A stretch of 6,444 nt of DNA from Frankiaceae bacterium (GTDB lineage: Bacteria > Actinomycetota > Actinomycetes > Frankiales > Frankiaceae). The stretch is taken from positions 1-6,444 of the forward strand of contig JAVEDQ010000585.1 of the NCBI GenBank assembly GCA_030840885.1, given 5' to 3'. The notes under the pieces were generated by a model, which worked only from the letters and a program-made list of their open reading frames with translations, was not told the DNA's origin and searched no databases. Position 1 is the first letter of the stretch. The number at the start of each line of letters is the position of its first letter. Positions 1 to 6,313 of the stretch are shown here, in pieces. Both the position numbers and the translations under genes were made by a program.

Positions 1-63
1 GGTTCCTCCGCCGGGTCGGGTCGGCACGGCTCGGGATCCACGGACGACGCGGTGAAGCCTTGA
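1..63 (+). CDS. Possible 3' end of an upstream gene (partial)
   Basis: Frame 1 is open from the window edge for 20 codons and stops at TGA 61-63. The residues are Gly/Ser-rich and end in DDAVKP. The stop overlaps the TTG start candidate of the histidine kinase (TTGA), an arrangement typical of translationally coupled operon genes. In this kinase family the upstream neighbour is often the cognate LuxR-type response regulator, but nothing in these 20 residues identifies one. The kinase frame is also open back to base 3, so this could equally be non-coding or part of a longer kinase. Low confidence. Confidence 0.22.
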   Translation, partial: GSSAGSGRHGSGSTDDAVKP

Positions 64-1535
64 GCAGCGCGGAGCTCGTCGTCCGGGATCACGAAGCCGA
101 CCTGCTCGATCGACTGCTTCCTGCCCCTGAGCAACCGGTCGCCGGCGGGGCAGACCTCCGCTGGACGGTGCTGGCCGCGGCTGGGAGTGCCCGGCCGGAG
201 AGGACGATCAGCACCCGGACGGTCTTCGCCCGCATCGTCACAGCCGCCCTGCTCGTGATGTTGGTGGTTGTCGTGGCGGGAGCATTCGCAAGTCGACGCC
301 TGGCCGAGCGCCAAGCCGTCAACGAGGCCGCCCACACGACGGACCTGATCGCCGAGAGCGTCATCCAGCCGGTGCTCGACGACGGCATCCTCACGAGCCA
401 GCCGGAGTCGATGGCGAAGCTCGCAGCGGCAGCACCGAGAGTGGAGGCCGCTGACATCGTCCGGGTCAAGCTGTGGACGCCGGATGGCCGGATCGTCTTC
501 TCCAACGATTCCCGGCTGATCGGGCGAACGTTGCCGATCGCCGAGGACCAGCGATCGGTGTTCACCAACCCCAGGACCGAGGCCGAGGTAACCGACCTCA
601 GCAAGCCTGAGAACCGGCTGGAACAGGGACGGGGCAAGCTGCTGGAGGTCTACCGACCGGTCTGGACGCCGAACGGGCAGCCGTTGCTGTTCGAGACGTA
701 CTCCCGCTACACCATTGTCCGGGAGCGCAGCGGTCAGATCTGGCGTGGGCTGGCCGGCGTGACGCTGACGAGCCTCCTGGTCCTCGTGGTCTTCCTCATT
801 CCACTGGCCATGCGACTGATGGACGGGTTGCGGCGGGCCCAGGCGCAGCGCGAGGAACTGCTGCAGAGAGCGGTGAGCGCCTCCGCCGAGGAACGTGGGC
901 GGATCGCTGGGACCCTGCACGACGGGCCGGTGCAGAACCTCGCGGCCACATCTTTCGCATTGACGGTTGCCAGTGGCAGGGCGCGGACCGCCGGTGATGT
1001 CGTCGCCGCGGACGCGCTGCTCGCGGCGGCGACGGAGGTGCGGGCGAACATCCGGGGCTTGCGGTCGCTGCTGTTCGACATCTACCCGGCCAGCCTGGCC
1101 TCGTCCGGTCTGGACGGCGCGCTGAGCGACCTTGCCGGGTCAGTGGACGGGCACGGTATCGCGTTCAGGCTGGCCTTGCCCGTGGAGCCGCTTCCCGCTC
1201 TGAAGCCCGACGTCGAGCAGCTCGTCTTCCGCATCGCGCAGGAGTGCTTACGGAATTCCGCCAAGCACTCACGAGGCGGCAGCGGTGAACTGCGGCTGTC
1301 CATCGAGCCCGACGCCGTGGTCCTTGACGTCCTGGACGACGGGACCGGTTTCGACGCCGAGACCGTCCTCGCTTCGCCGGCCGAAGGTCACTTCGGTCTA
1401 CGGCTGATGGCCGATCTGGCCCGTGAGAACGGCGCGGAGCTGAAGGTGGCAACCCGCCCCGGGAGCGGGACGCATTGGCAGCTACGCGTTCGGGATGCCT
1501 GGACGACGTCCCGGTCGATTCGGTCGAAGACCTGA
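60..1535 (+). CDS. Membrane sensor histidine kinase, NarL/DegS type (HisKA_3)
   Basis: A two-component sensor that should autophosphorylate on histidine and pass the phosphate to a response regulator, usually of the LuxR/NarL type. Seen in the 491 residues: one membrane segment at about 57-78, an extracytoplasmic sensor region at about 85-225 (with VKLWTPDGRIVFSND and DLSKPENR stretches), and a second membrane segment at about 230-252. The dimerization/phosphoacceptor helix reads EERGRIAGTLHDGPVQ, with the acceptor His at 287. The HATPase domain follows, with N-box Asn399 (ECLRNSAKH), DDGTGF at 426-431 and a GHFGLRLM lid near 443. The domain order and HDG motif are those of HisKA_3 kinases. 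The TTG at 60 overlaps a possible upstream stop. There is no strong Shine-Dalgarno, the frame is open back to base 3, and GTG 168 is another option, so the first 50 residues before the membrane are uncertain. No response regulator is visible here. The stimulus cannot be read from the sequence. Confidence 0.9.
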   Translation: MSSAELVVRDHEADLLDRLLPAPEQPVAGGADLRWTVLAAAGSARPERTISTRTVFARIVTAALLVMLVVVVAGAFASRRLAERQAVNEAAHTTDLIAESVIQPVLDDGILTSQPESMAKLAAAAPRVEAADIVRVKLWTPDGRIVFSNDSRLIGRTLPIAEDQRSVFTNPRTEAEVTDLSKPENRLEQGRGKLLEVYRPVWTPNGQPLLFETYSRYTIVRERSGQIWRGLAGVTLTSLLVLVVFLIPLAMRLMDGLRRAQAQREELLQRAVSASAEERGRIAGTLHDGPVQNLAATSFALTVASGRARTAGDVVAADALLAAATEVRANIRGLRSLLFDIYPASLASSGLDGALSDLAGSVDGHGIAFRLALPVEPLPALKPDVEQLVFRIAQECLRNSAKHSRGGSGELRLSIEPDAVVLDVLDDGTGFDAETVLASPAEGHFGLRLMADLARENGAELKVATRPGSGTHWQLRVRDAWTTSRSIRSKT

Positions 1536-1560
1536 TTCGTCCACCCGACCCCCCGAGCAC

Positions 1561-1595
1561 GACGACCCCCGCTGCCCCCGGCGGGGGTTGTCGTC
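1561..1595 (+). terminator. GC-rich hairpin, probable terminator of the histidine kinase
   Basis: Arms GACGA-CCCCCGC (1561-1572) and GCGGGGG-TTG-TCGTC (1581-1595) pair as 7 bp plus 5 bp with a 3-base bulge and an 8-base loop. The hairpin begins 25 bases after the kinase stop. The T tract after it is poor (TGTTC), as is common in high-GC actinobacteria. It could work in both directions. It also lies inside the upstream open extension of the tatC-like frame, which argues against that frame starting before it. Confidence 0.7.
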
Positions 1596-1653
1596 TGTTC
1601 AGGGCTGGGACCGGTGCACGGCCGACCGGACCTCGACGCTGTCTGCGCCCGGC

Positions 1654-1668
1654 GATAAGGCCCTTATC
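1654..1668. repeat. Short inverted repeat (possible operator)
   Basis: GATAAGG-C-CCTTATC is a perfect 7+7 inverted repeat with a one-base centre. It lies between the kinase terminator and the tatC remnant in a locally AT-richer patch. The loop is too small for an RNA hairpin with all pairs, so a protein-binding site is more likely than a terminator. It contains one copy of the AAGGCCCT octamer that recurs around the tatC remnant. No function can be assigned. Confidence 0.35.
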
Positions 1669-1699
1669 CGCGAGACCAGTTCGGGTCAACCGCGCAGAA

Positions 1700-2158
1700 A
1701 TGGCTCCGGAAAGGCCCTATCGCGTTATATCTGCACTGCTCGAGGTCAACCAGTACATCTCGTTCGTCATATCGATGCTCATCATCTTCGGCGTCTCATT
1801 CGAGTTCCCGCTGGTCTTGATCCTGCTCAATCTGGCGGGGGTGGTCACCTCCACCCGGCTACGCGCCTGGCGGCGGGCCGCCATCTTCGTGATCTTCATC
1901 TTCGCCGGGTTCGCCACCCCGACGCAGGACCCGTTCAGCATGCTGGCCCTCGCGGTCCCGCTCTGCCTGCTCTACGAGGTTGCGGTGGCGGTGGCGCGGC
2001 GGACCGACAAGCGACGGGCTCAGCGCGAGGCGGAGTCCGAGTTCGCCGGGTTGTCCGACGATGAGGCCTCGCCGCTGCACATCTCGCACGACCCCGCCGA
2101 CGACCTGCCGTCGTCGGAGCCCGTCGAACTCTCGCGCTCTGAATCCAGCCGCAGCTGA
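1700..2158 (+). pseudogene. tatC: Truncated TatC: C-terminal half of the twin-arginine translocase subunit
   Basis: TatC is the six-helix receptor of the Tat export pathway for folded proteins. This frame gives 152 residues from ATG 1700. From about residue 13 (LLEVNQYISF) it matches the second half of TatC. It has TM4 with FGVSFEFP, where Glu35 corresponds to E. coli Glu170, then a loop with LRAWRR, TM5, TPTQDPFSM (Asp77 corresponds to the conserved Asp before TM6), and TM6 ending LLYEVAVAVARR. An acidic cytoplasmic tail follows, as in actinobacterial TatC. The first half (TM1-TM3, the N-terminus and first cytoplasmic loop that bind the twin-arginine signal) is absent: actinobacterial TatC is about 300 residues long. 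The frame stays open upstream to 1475, but that part overlaps the kinase end and terminator and has no TatC similarity. ATG 1700 has no convincing Shine-Dalgarno. It is probably a remnant of a duplicated tatC, since the functional copy should be elsewhere with tatA. A domesticated half-protein cannot be excluded because the frame has no stops. Confidence 0.82.
1709..1718 (+). repeat. 10-bp direct repeat, left copy
   Basis: GAAAGGCCCT occurs here and again at 2163-2172. The two copies bracket the TatC-homologous stretch: the homology begins about 18 bases after this copy, and the stop lies 4 bases before the other. They could be a target duplication or recombination scar from insertion of the fragment, or chance. 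Confidence 0.35.
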
Positions 2159-2162
2159 CGAT

Positions 2163-2188
2163 GAAAGGCCCTCGTCGGAAGGCCCTCG
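2163..2188 (+). repeat. Right copy of the 10-bp repeat and a tandem AAGGCCCTCG pair
   Basis: GAAAGGCCCT at 2163-2172 duplicates 1709-1718. AAGGCCCTCG is present twice in direct orientation (2165-2174 and 2179-2188, offset 14 bases). With the copies at 1657-1664 and 1711-1718 this makes four AAGGCCCT octamers on the same strand in about 530 bp, two on each side of the tatC remnant. Confidence 0.4.
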
Positions 2189-2425
2189 GGAGCCGTGAGC
2201 GTCGTCGACCGCCTCAACGTGGTCGTGTCGGGTTGGCACGAAGGCAGGCCGACGCGCTTCACCTACGGGGCCGTATCTATCGCGCTTGCGGGCCGACTTA
2301 AGGTACGAGTTAGTCCAGCCGCTGTATTCCATAAGAATTGGAAGGGCGAGCCGGGCGGAACTGCTGTGGCTCGCAGCAGGAGCCGCGGAAGGGGGCAGCT
2401 GTTATCCAACCTGTGCCCAGGGCAT

Positions 2426-2434
2426 AGGGGGAGG
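2426..2434 (+). promoter_or_regulatory. Ribosome binding site of gtrA
   Basis: AGGGGGAGG lies directly before ATG 2436. The GGAGG core is only one base from the start codon, but the G run allows pairing further upstream. It fixes ATG 2436 as the start rather than the long open extension before it, which has no GtrA-like residues. Confidence 0.6.
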
Positions 2435-2435
2435 C

Positions 2436-2906
2436 ATGACCACGACTGAGCCGGTCCAATCCTCAGCGGAGAAGCCTGGGCAGTCCCGCTTCGCTGTCGT
2501 CGGCCGTCAGGCTGCACGGTTCACCGTGATCGGCGTAGCGGCGACTTTCGTGTACTTGTTGCTGTACCTCACGCTGCGCGAGGTCCTCAGCCCGCAGCCC
2601 GCGAACTACCTGGCCTGGACGATCACGGCGATCGTCGACACAGCAGCCAACCGCCGGTGGACCTTCGACGCGACCTGCAGGGTCAGTGAGAAGCGAGCGC
2701 AGGTCCAGGGTTTCCTCATATTTCTGCTGTCCCTCGTGTTCACCAGTGTTGCGCTGGCGTTACTCGATGCCTGGGTCACGGATGCAGGCCGCTGGCTCGA
2801 GACCGCGACGCTGCTTGGTGCCAACCTGGCGGCGGGTCTCCTGCGCTTCGAATTGCTGCGACGTTGGACCTTCGCAGAACGGAAATCCGCGAACAGTTTG
2901 TGCTGA
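2436..2906 (+). CDS. GtrA-family membrane protein
   Basis: GtrA-like proteins are small four-helix membrane proteins linked to moving or anchoring polyprenyl-phosphate sugars across the membrane for cell-wall polysaccharide or glycan synthesis. In actinobacteria a relative takes part in arabinogalactan assembly. The 156 residues contain a polar N-terminus of about 25 residues and membrane segments at about 29-50, 56-70, 91-112 and 119-140. The family signature appears twice: RFTVIGVAATFVYLLLY followed by ANRRWTF (71-77), and LLRFELLRRWTF (135-146). Length is normal for the family (about 120-160). The start ATG has a strong G-rich ribosome binding site. No glycosyltransferase or other sugar-lipid enzyme lies beside it, so its substrate cannot be guessed. 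It appears to be a single-gene unit between two gaps. Confidence 0.9.
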   Translation: MTTTEPVQSSAEKPGQSRFAVVGRQAARFTVIGVAATFVYLLLYLTLREVLSPQPANYLAWTITAIVDTAANRRWTFDATCRVSEKRAQVQGFLIFLLSLVFTSVALALLDAWVTDAGRWLETATLLGANLAAGLLRFELLRRWTFAERKSANSLC

Positions 2907-3087
2907 GACGGAGTCAGGTGGCGGCCACCACGGCGACAAGGCCGGCGGCACCGACACCGACGACTGACCGCTCGTCGAGCCATCTGCGGACCCCAGGTTC
3001 CGGCACCTTGACCAACGGCACAGCCGTGGCTCAGAACTCACCGCCGAACAAGCGCCCCTGACCCGACTCACCGTCGCCCGCCGCGCT

Positions 3088-3110
3088 GTCCGACTCCTCG
3101 AACGTCGGAC
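3088..3110. repeat. Inverted repeat GTCCGAC...GTCGGAC
   Basis: Perfect 7-bp arms (3088-3094 and 3104-3110) flank a 9-base loop. There is no T tract on either side. It could be a weak terminator for gtrA (about 180 bp after its stop) or an operator upstream of the phosphatase promoter, whose -35 begins 49 bases further on. The sequence does not decide between these. Confidence 0.45.
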
Positions 3111-3158
3111 CACTCAGCGCCCCGCCACGTCCGCACGGCCAGCTCGGCAGCAAGCATC

Positions 3159-3187
3159 GTGACGCACGAAGCCGTCCTGCCCATAAT
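3159..3187 (+). promoter_or_regulatory. Candidate vegetative promoter for the GAF-SpoIIE gene
   Basis: GTGACG (3159-3164, 4 of 6 matches to TTGACA), a 17-base spacer and CATAAT (3182-3187, 5 of 6 matches to TATAAT) form a good sigma-70-like pair in otherwise GC-rich DNA. Transcription would start near 3194, leaving a short leader of about 20-25 bases before the TTG/GTG start candidates. Confidence 0.45.
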
Positions 3188-3217
3188 GCTTGGACAAGGG
3201 CACCGCTGGGGGGCTTG

Positions 3218-5410
3218 GTGGACGTCAGGGCGAACCTCTCGGACTTCGGGTTGGGGTCAATGCTCCGTCTGGTGCCCGCTCTGAGGGAACTGAGCGACGC
3301 CTGCACCAGCGTCGAGCAATTTGCGCAGCGGGTGAGCGATTTTCTGTACGCCGCCTTCATCGACGACAGCGGCGCACCTCAAATGGCACTGGTGCGGGTG
3401 TACGGCACGGCTGCGCTCGGAGATCTTCCGACGGCCGAGCAGCAGTTCGTCGCACGTACAGCCCCGACGCTAGACGCTCGCACCACGTGCCTCGCATTGC
3501 TCGGGACGGCAGGAGCGCGGGCCAGCTGGCGGGATCGCACCGCGTCCCAGGGGCATCGCGTCATCCCGCTACGCGATGCGGCGCAGGTGGGCAGGCTGCC
3601 GATGATCGCGGCCCTGCTGACCCAGCTCGGCATCGACATCCATGCCCTCGTCACGGCGCGCACGGACATTGTTCTGCCGGCGCAGGACGATGGTTTTCGC
3701 GTGTTCCATGTCCCGGAGGCGGCGGGTAGTCCGGTCATCCCTGCGCAGGACTTCGTCACGGAGCACGGCATCGCGTCGGCCCTCGGCTTCGGCGGGGCGC
3801 TGCCGGGCGGCGAAATGTACGCGGTGGTGCTGTTCAGCACCGTGCCGATCCCGCTGACCGCGGCGTCACTGTTCGGATCGGTCGCGCTGTCCACGAGCCT
3901 CGCGGCCGTGGACATGATGGAGCTGCCGCTACTCGACGCGCAGACGTCCCGGCGTGGCGGCGTCAGCCGCCGACGCGACGTCCCCAGGCAGGAGCGCGAC
4001 CGTATGCGCCACAAGCTGACGCAAGCGCTGCTGCGAATTCACGAGCAGGTTGCCCTCGCTGAGGCCGATCGAGCCGCGGTCGCGCTCGAGCGAGCGAAGT
4101 ACGACGCGGGCCGGGCTGCCGCTATCGCAGCCGTAGCACTTCGACTCGGCTCAGTTCGATCAGTCGCGGACGTCACCGAACTCGTCGTGCGGGATGGCCT
4201 GCCCATCCTCGGCGCGTCGGGAGCGTCGCTCGCCTTGACCGACGGGGACAGCCAGACCGCTCGGCTCTACGTCTCGAGCACTTTCGACGAGGAGGTGCGT
4301 CGGAAGTACTCGCTCCTGCCCCTCGACGACGCCGTGCCCACGACGCTCACAGCCCGCACGGGTGACCCCGTCTACATCGCTGACCGCGTTGACGGCACGG
4401 CTCGCTTCCCCGCCCTGGCGTCGACGTACGTCGACACCGGGCTCGAGGCTCTGGCCTCGTTGCCCCTCGTCGTCGACGAGCGCCTGCTGGGCTGCGTCAC
4501 TTTCGCCTGGGTCACTCCGATGGTGTTCACGCCGGCTGCCACGGAGCTGATGAGCGCCGTGGCTGCGCAGGCCGCGCAGGCGGTGGACCGGGTGCGGCTT
4601 CTGGACGCGGAGCGGCATCAGAGCGCCACCCTGCAACGTAGCTTCCTCACTCGCCCTGGCCAGCCGACCGACGTCGAGATCGAAGTGCGCTACCAGCCCG
4701 CCGCCAAGCACGCGCAGATCGGCGGTGACTGGTACGACGCCTTCGTCGGCCCCGACGGCGCCACGGTGATCGCCGTGGGTGACGTCGTCGGGCACGACAT
4801 GCTCGCCGCAGCCGTCATGGGACAGGTGCGCAACCTGCTCCGCGGCATCGTGTTCAGCCGGCCCGGTTCCCCTGCCGACACGCTCCGCCACCTGGAAGCG
4901 GCAATGGCGGGGTTGGAGTTCGCGAGCTCAGCGACGGTATTCCTCGCCCGCCTCGAGCCGACGGCCGACGCATCCGATCACCGCAGATTGGAGTGGTGCA
5001 ACGCCGGACACCCGCCACCGCTTCTGCTGAACGGGCCGACGGCAGGTGTCGAGATCCTCGACCACGAACCCGACCTCATGATCGGGGTCCAGCCCGACAC
5101 GAGCCGCACCGTGCATCGTCGGTTGCTGGTCCCCGGAAGCCTCCTGCTTCTCTACACAGACGGCCTCGTCGAACGCCGGGGTGAAGACCTGGACGACGGC
5201 ATCAGACGGCTGGCGCACCAGCTCGAGCAGAACCGCGACGCATCGCTCGAGGACCTCGCTGACAACGTGCTAGCCCTGTCTGCCGGGCTACGGGAGGACG
5301 ACGCGGCGATCCTCGCCCTGCGATTGCCCCTGGCTCTCAGCACGCCGGTTCCTGAGCTGCACGAGCCGAGCGCGGCGGTCCTGACTGGAGGTCCCCGTCG
5401 AGGTCCGTGA
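3218..5410 (+). CDS. GAF-domain SpoIIE/PP2C serine phosphatase with N-terminal sensor-like domain
   Basis: A cytosolic signalling phosphatase of the RsbU/SpoIIE type. Such enzymes dephosphorylate anti-anti-sigma (STAS) proteins and so release alternative sigma factors. The 730 residues show three modules. Residues 18-230 resemble an N-terminal domain I recall from actinobacterial and myxobacterial sensor proteins (ALVRVYGTA, RASWRDRTASQGHRVIPL, FRVFHVPEAAGSPVIPAQ, SALGFGGALPGG). An Arg/Ala-rich, probably coiled-coil helix spans about 255-298. A GAF domain covers about 299-460. The phosphatase covers about 485-702, with GGDWYD (Asp504, Asp507), VGDVVGHD (Asp522), NAGHPPP, YTDGLVERR (Asp648) and EDDAAILALR (Asp694/695), so the metal-binding acidic residues are all present. 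There is no membrane segment and no C-terminal HATPase anti-sigma domain. Start choice: GTG 3218 follows a GGGGGG run by 4 bases; TTG 3215 is too close, and ATG 3260 fits where the homology begins. No sigma regulator is adjacent. Confidence 0.92.
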   Translation: MDVRANLSDFGLGSMLRLVPALRELSDACTSVEQFAQRVSDFLYAAFIDDSGAPQMALVRVYGTAALGDLPTAEQQFVARTAPTLDARTTCLALLGTAGARASWRDRTASQGHRVIPLRDAAQVGRLPMIAALLTQLGIDIHALVTARTDIVLPAQDDGFRVFHVPEAAGSPVIPAQDFVTEHGIASALGFGGALPGGEMYAVVLFSTVPIPLTAASLFGSVALSTSLAAVDMMELPLLDAQTSRRGGVSRRRDVPRQERDRMRHKLTQALLRIHEQVALAEADRAAVALERAKYDAGRAAAIAAVALRLGSVRSVADVTELVVRDGLPILGASGASLALTDGDSQTARLYVSSTFDEEVRRKYSLLPLDDAVPTTLTARTGDPVYIADRVDGTARFPALASTYVDTGLEALASLPLVVDERLLGCVTFAWVTPMVFTPAATELMSAVAAQAAQAVDRVRLLDAERHQSATLQRSFLTRPGQPTDVEIEVRYQPAAKHAQIGGDWYDAFVGPDGATVIAVGDVVGHDMLAAAVMGQVRNLLRGIVFSRPGSPADTLRHLEAAMAGLEFASSATVFLARLEPTADASDHRRLEWCNAGHPPPLLLNGPTAGVEILDHEPDLMIGVQPDTSRTVHRRLLVPGSLLLLYTDGLVERRGEDLDDGIRRLAHQLEQNRDASLEDLADNVLALSAGLREDDAAILALRLPLALSTPVPELHEPSAAVLTGGPRRGP

Positions 5411-5621
5411 CGGGAGCCCAGCTGTTCCGGTGCCAAGGGAGTAGGTCGGTCAAGACGGCTACGCCCATCGAGTACCGCGAGTGACTCGGGCAGCGAAGTA
5501 GGGCCTTCGGTCGGAACTACCGGACCCGGAACGGGCTTTCTGGCAGCCCCAGCGTCGAGCAGCTGGTGCAAACCTTGCTGCGCGTGGCCGACGCGATCCT
5601 CGTCTCGACTTCCTGTTGCCA
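5411..5621. other. Gap between convergent genes
   Basis: A 211-bp stretch separates the phosphatase stop from the lipoprotein stop. A bidirectional terminator is expected, but I see only weak stems: GGGCT (5533-5537) with AGCCC (5545-5549) around a 7-base loop, and CGAGT-G-ACTCG (5478-5488). A minus-strand copy of the AAGGCCCT octamer lies at 5500-5507. No gene with recognisable features is present. Confidence 0.4.
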
Positions 5622-6218
5622 CTATTTGCCGCTCCAGCATCCGAGGATGTCGGTGGCGAGCGTATAAGCCAGGTCGGAGCGTTGCCGGTGCTGAGAATTG
5701 ACCTCGGTTGGCAGTGCTGTCGCGTCGATCTGAAGCGTCTTATCGTCTTTGAGAAAGGCGACATTGCCGTTCGGCGTTTCGAAGGCGGGCAATCCAAGGC
5801 TGTCGAGACCACGCAAAGGCTGCGTCGGTCCCAAGCGGCGACGCAACCCGTCGAAGTAGCTCCGTGCCGAGGTGACATCGCCGGACTCCTTCACCGATAC
5901 GGCCAGGGGGCCGCCGGAGAGCCGGTAGGTGCAGGTGTAGAGCTGGTTGACCCATGAGGTCGCTGTCGGAGGTGGGGTCTTGAGACTCAGGATGGTGGCG
6001 ACGTCCGCCCGGATCTCCGGCCCGCAGACCATCTGGGCTGATTCCGAGGGGGCAACCAGGGTGGTCATGCCGGTCATCGACGTTCCGGTCGGCGCCGCCG
6101 GGCTGGATGCCGGCGGCGGTAGGGCCGCGGTGGGACCACCGGCTTTAACCGTCGAGCAACCCGCGAGCAGGATCGGCAGCGCCGCGAGGAGACTCAGCTG
6201 CTGCAGGCGGGTGGGCAT
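5622..6218 (-). CDS. Putative lipoprotein of unknown function
   Basis: The 198-residue product starts with a lipoprotein signal peptide: MPTRLQQ, a hydrophobic run, then the lipobox LLAGC, with Cys21 as the expected lipidated residue after signal peptidase II cleavage. A Pro/Ala/Thr/Ser-rich linker (about 25-60) leads to a compact domain of about 135 residues on the outer face of the membrane. That domain has three cysteines: Cys65 (MVCGPEIR), Cys96 (LYTCTYR) and Cys194 (ILGCWSGK). Two of them could form a disulfide. It resembles conserved actinobacterial lipoproteins that I recall only as hypothetical. ATG 6218 has GGAG at 6229-6226, 7 bases upstream. A longer reading from TTG 6317 would bury the signal peptide and is not favoured. 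The gene follows a class F sortase and a small ORF on the same strand with tight spacing, so it is probably in their operon. It carries no sortase motif of its own, being held by lipid instead. Confidence 0.82.
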   Translation of the reverse strand: MPTRLQQLSLLAALPILLAGCSTVKAGGPTAALPPPASSPAAPTGTSMTGMTTLVAPSESAQMVCGPEIRADVATILSLKTPPPTATSWVNQLYTCTYRLSGGPLAVSVKESGDVTSARSYFDGLRRRLGPTQPLRGLDSLGLPAFETPNGNVAFLKDDKTLQIDATALPTEVNSQHRQRSDLAYTLATDILGCWSGK

Positions 6219-6220
6219 CG

Positions 6221-6298
6221 TCAAGCTCCGATTCGTGGGGTCGTGGTCGCACTCGTATTGGTGCGGGTTTTCGCGCGCGGACTCGCCGGCAGCAGCAT
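6221..6298 (-). CDS. Small ORF of 25 codons between sortase and lipoprotein
   Basis: ATG 6298 begins six bases after a near-ideal Shine-Dalgarno, GGAGAGG (6311-6305). The frame runs for 25 codons to TGA 6223-6221 and ends two bases before the lipoprotein ATG. The peptide starts MLLPASPRAKTRT, ends TTPRIGA, and is basic and Thr-rich. It has no membrane segment and I recognise no family. The lipoprotein's own GGAG lies within its last codons, so its translation could be coupled to the lipoprotein (a leader-peptide role). It starts 15 bases after the sortase stop. The alternative is that the good Shine-Dalgarno is fortuitous or that the ORF is a relic. The frame differs from both neighbours. Confidence 0.4.
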   Translation of the reverse strand: MLLPASPRAKTRTNTSATTTPRIGA

Positions 6299-6304
6299 GC
6301 GACG

Positions 6305-6311
6305 CCTCTCC
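6305..6311 (-). promoter_or_regulatory. Strong ribosome binding site GGAGAGG
   Basis: The minus-strand sequence GGAGAGG lies two bases past the sortase stop and six bases before ATG 6298. It is the best-spaced Shine-Dalgarno in the window. It serves the 25-codon ORF rather than the lipoprotein, whose start is about 85 bases further on. Confidence 0.5.
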
Positions 6312-6313
6312 GG

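Larger units (their letters stand above)
2159..2435. other. Intergenic stretch with no confident gene
   Basis: This 277-bp gap separates the tatC remnant from gtrA. It starts with two copies of AAGGCCCTCG (2165-2174 and 2179-2188). A frame from GTG 2195 begins SVVDRLNVVVSGWHEGRP and continues with TRFTYGAVSIALAG before turning into low-quality sequence. The first 30 residues look protein-like (faintly like the C-terminal part of saccharopine dehydrogenase-family proteins) and could be another gene remnant, but I cannot identify it securely. The section from about 2270 to 2345 is AT-richer, with TAAGGT and CATAAG as possible -10 elements for gtrA. None has a good -35 at the right distance. Confidence 0.4.
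2907..3214. other. Intergenic stretch of 308 bp before the phosphatase gene
   Basis: No gene is supported here. The stretch contains a small inverted repeat GGTGGCGGCCACC (2917-2929) eleven bases after the gtrA stop, a 7-bp inverted repeat at 3088-3110 and a promoter-like pair at 3159-3187. One frame from 2968 to about 3165 is open for about 65 codons and Arg-rich, but has no usual start codon and no recognisable motif, so I do not call it a gene. Confidence 0.5.

Noticed and set aside
1475..1699. Upstream in-frame extension of the tatC-like frame
   Set aside because: It overlaps the end of the histidine kinase and the terminator hairpin, is Pro/Arg-rich and has no TatC similarity; it is open only because stop codons are rare in GC-rich DNA.
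2286..2435. N-terminal extension of the GtrA frame
   Set aside because: A strong ribosome binding site precedes ATG 2436, and the extension adds residues unlike the family.
2917..2929. GGTGGCGGCCACC as a gtrA terminator
   Set aside because: Only a 5-bp stem with a 3-base loop and no T tract; too weak to call.
3379..4014. 211-codon minus-strand frame opposite the N-terminal part of the phosphatase
   Set aside because: Ser/Arg-rich antisense shadow of the plus-strand gene with no motif.
4160..4891. 243-codon minus-strand frame opposite the phosphatase gene
   Set aside because: It lies wholly inside the coding sequence of a well-supported protein and has no recognisable domain; it is an antisense shadow.
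5407..5484. 25-codon ORF starting at GTG overlapping the phosphatase stop (GTGA)
   Set aside because: The GAGG before it is weak and close, no family is recognisable and nothing downstream is coupled to it, so the support is much weaker than for the minus-strand small ORF.
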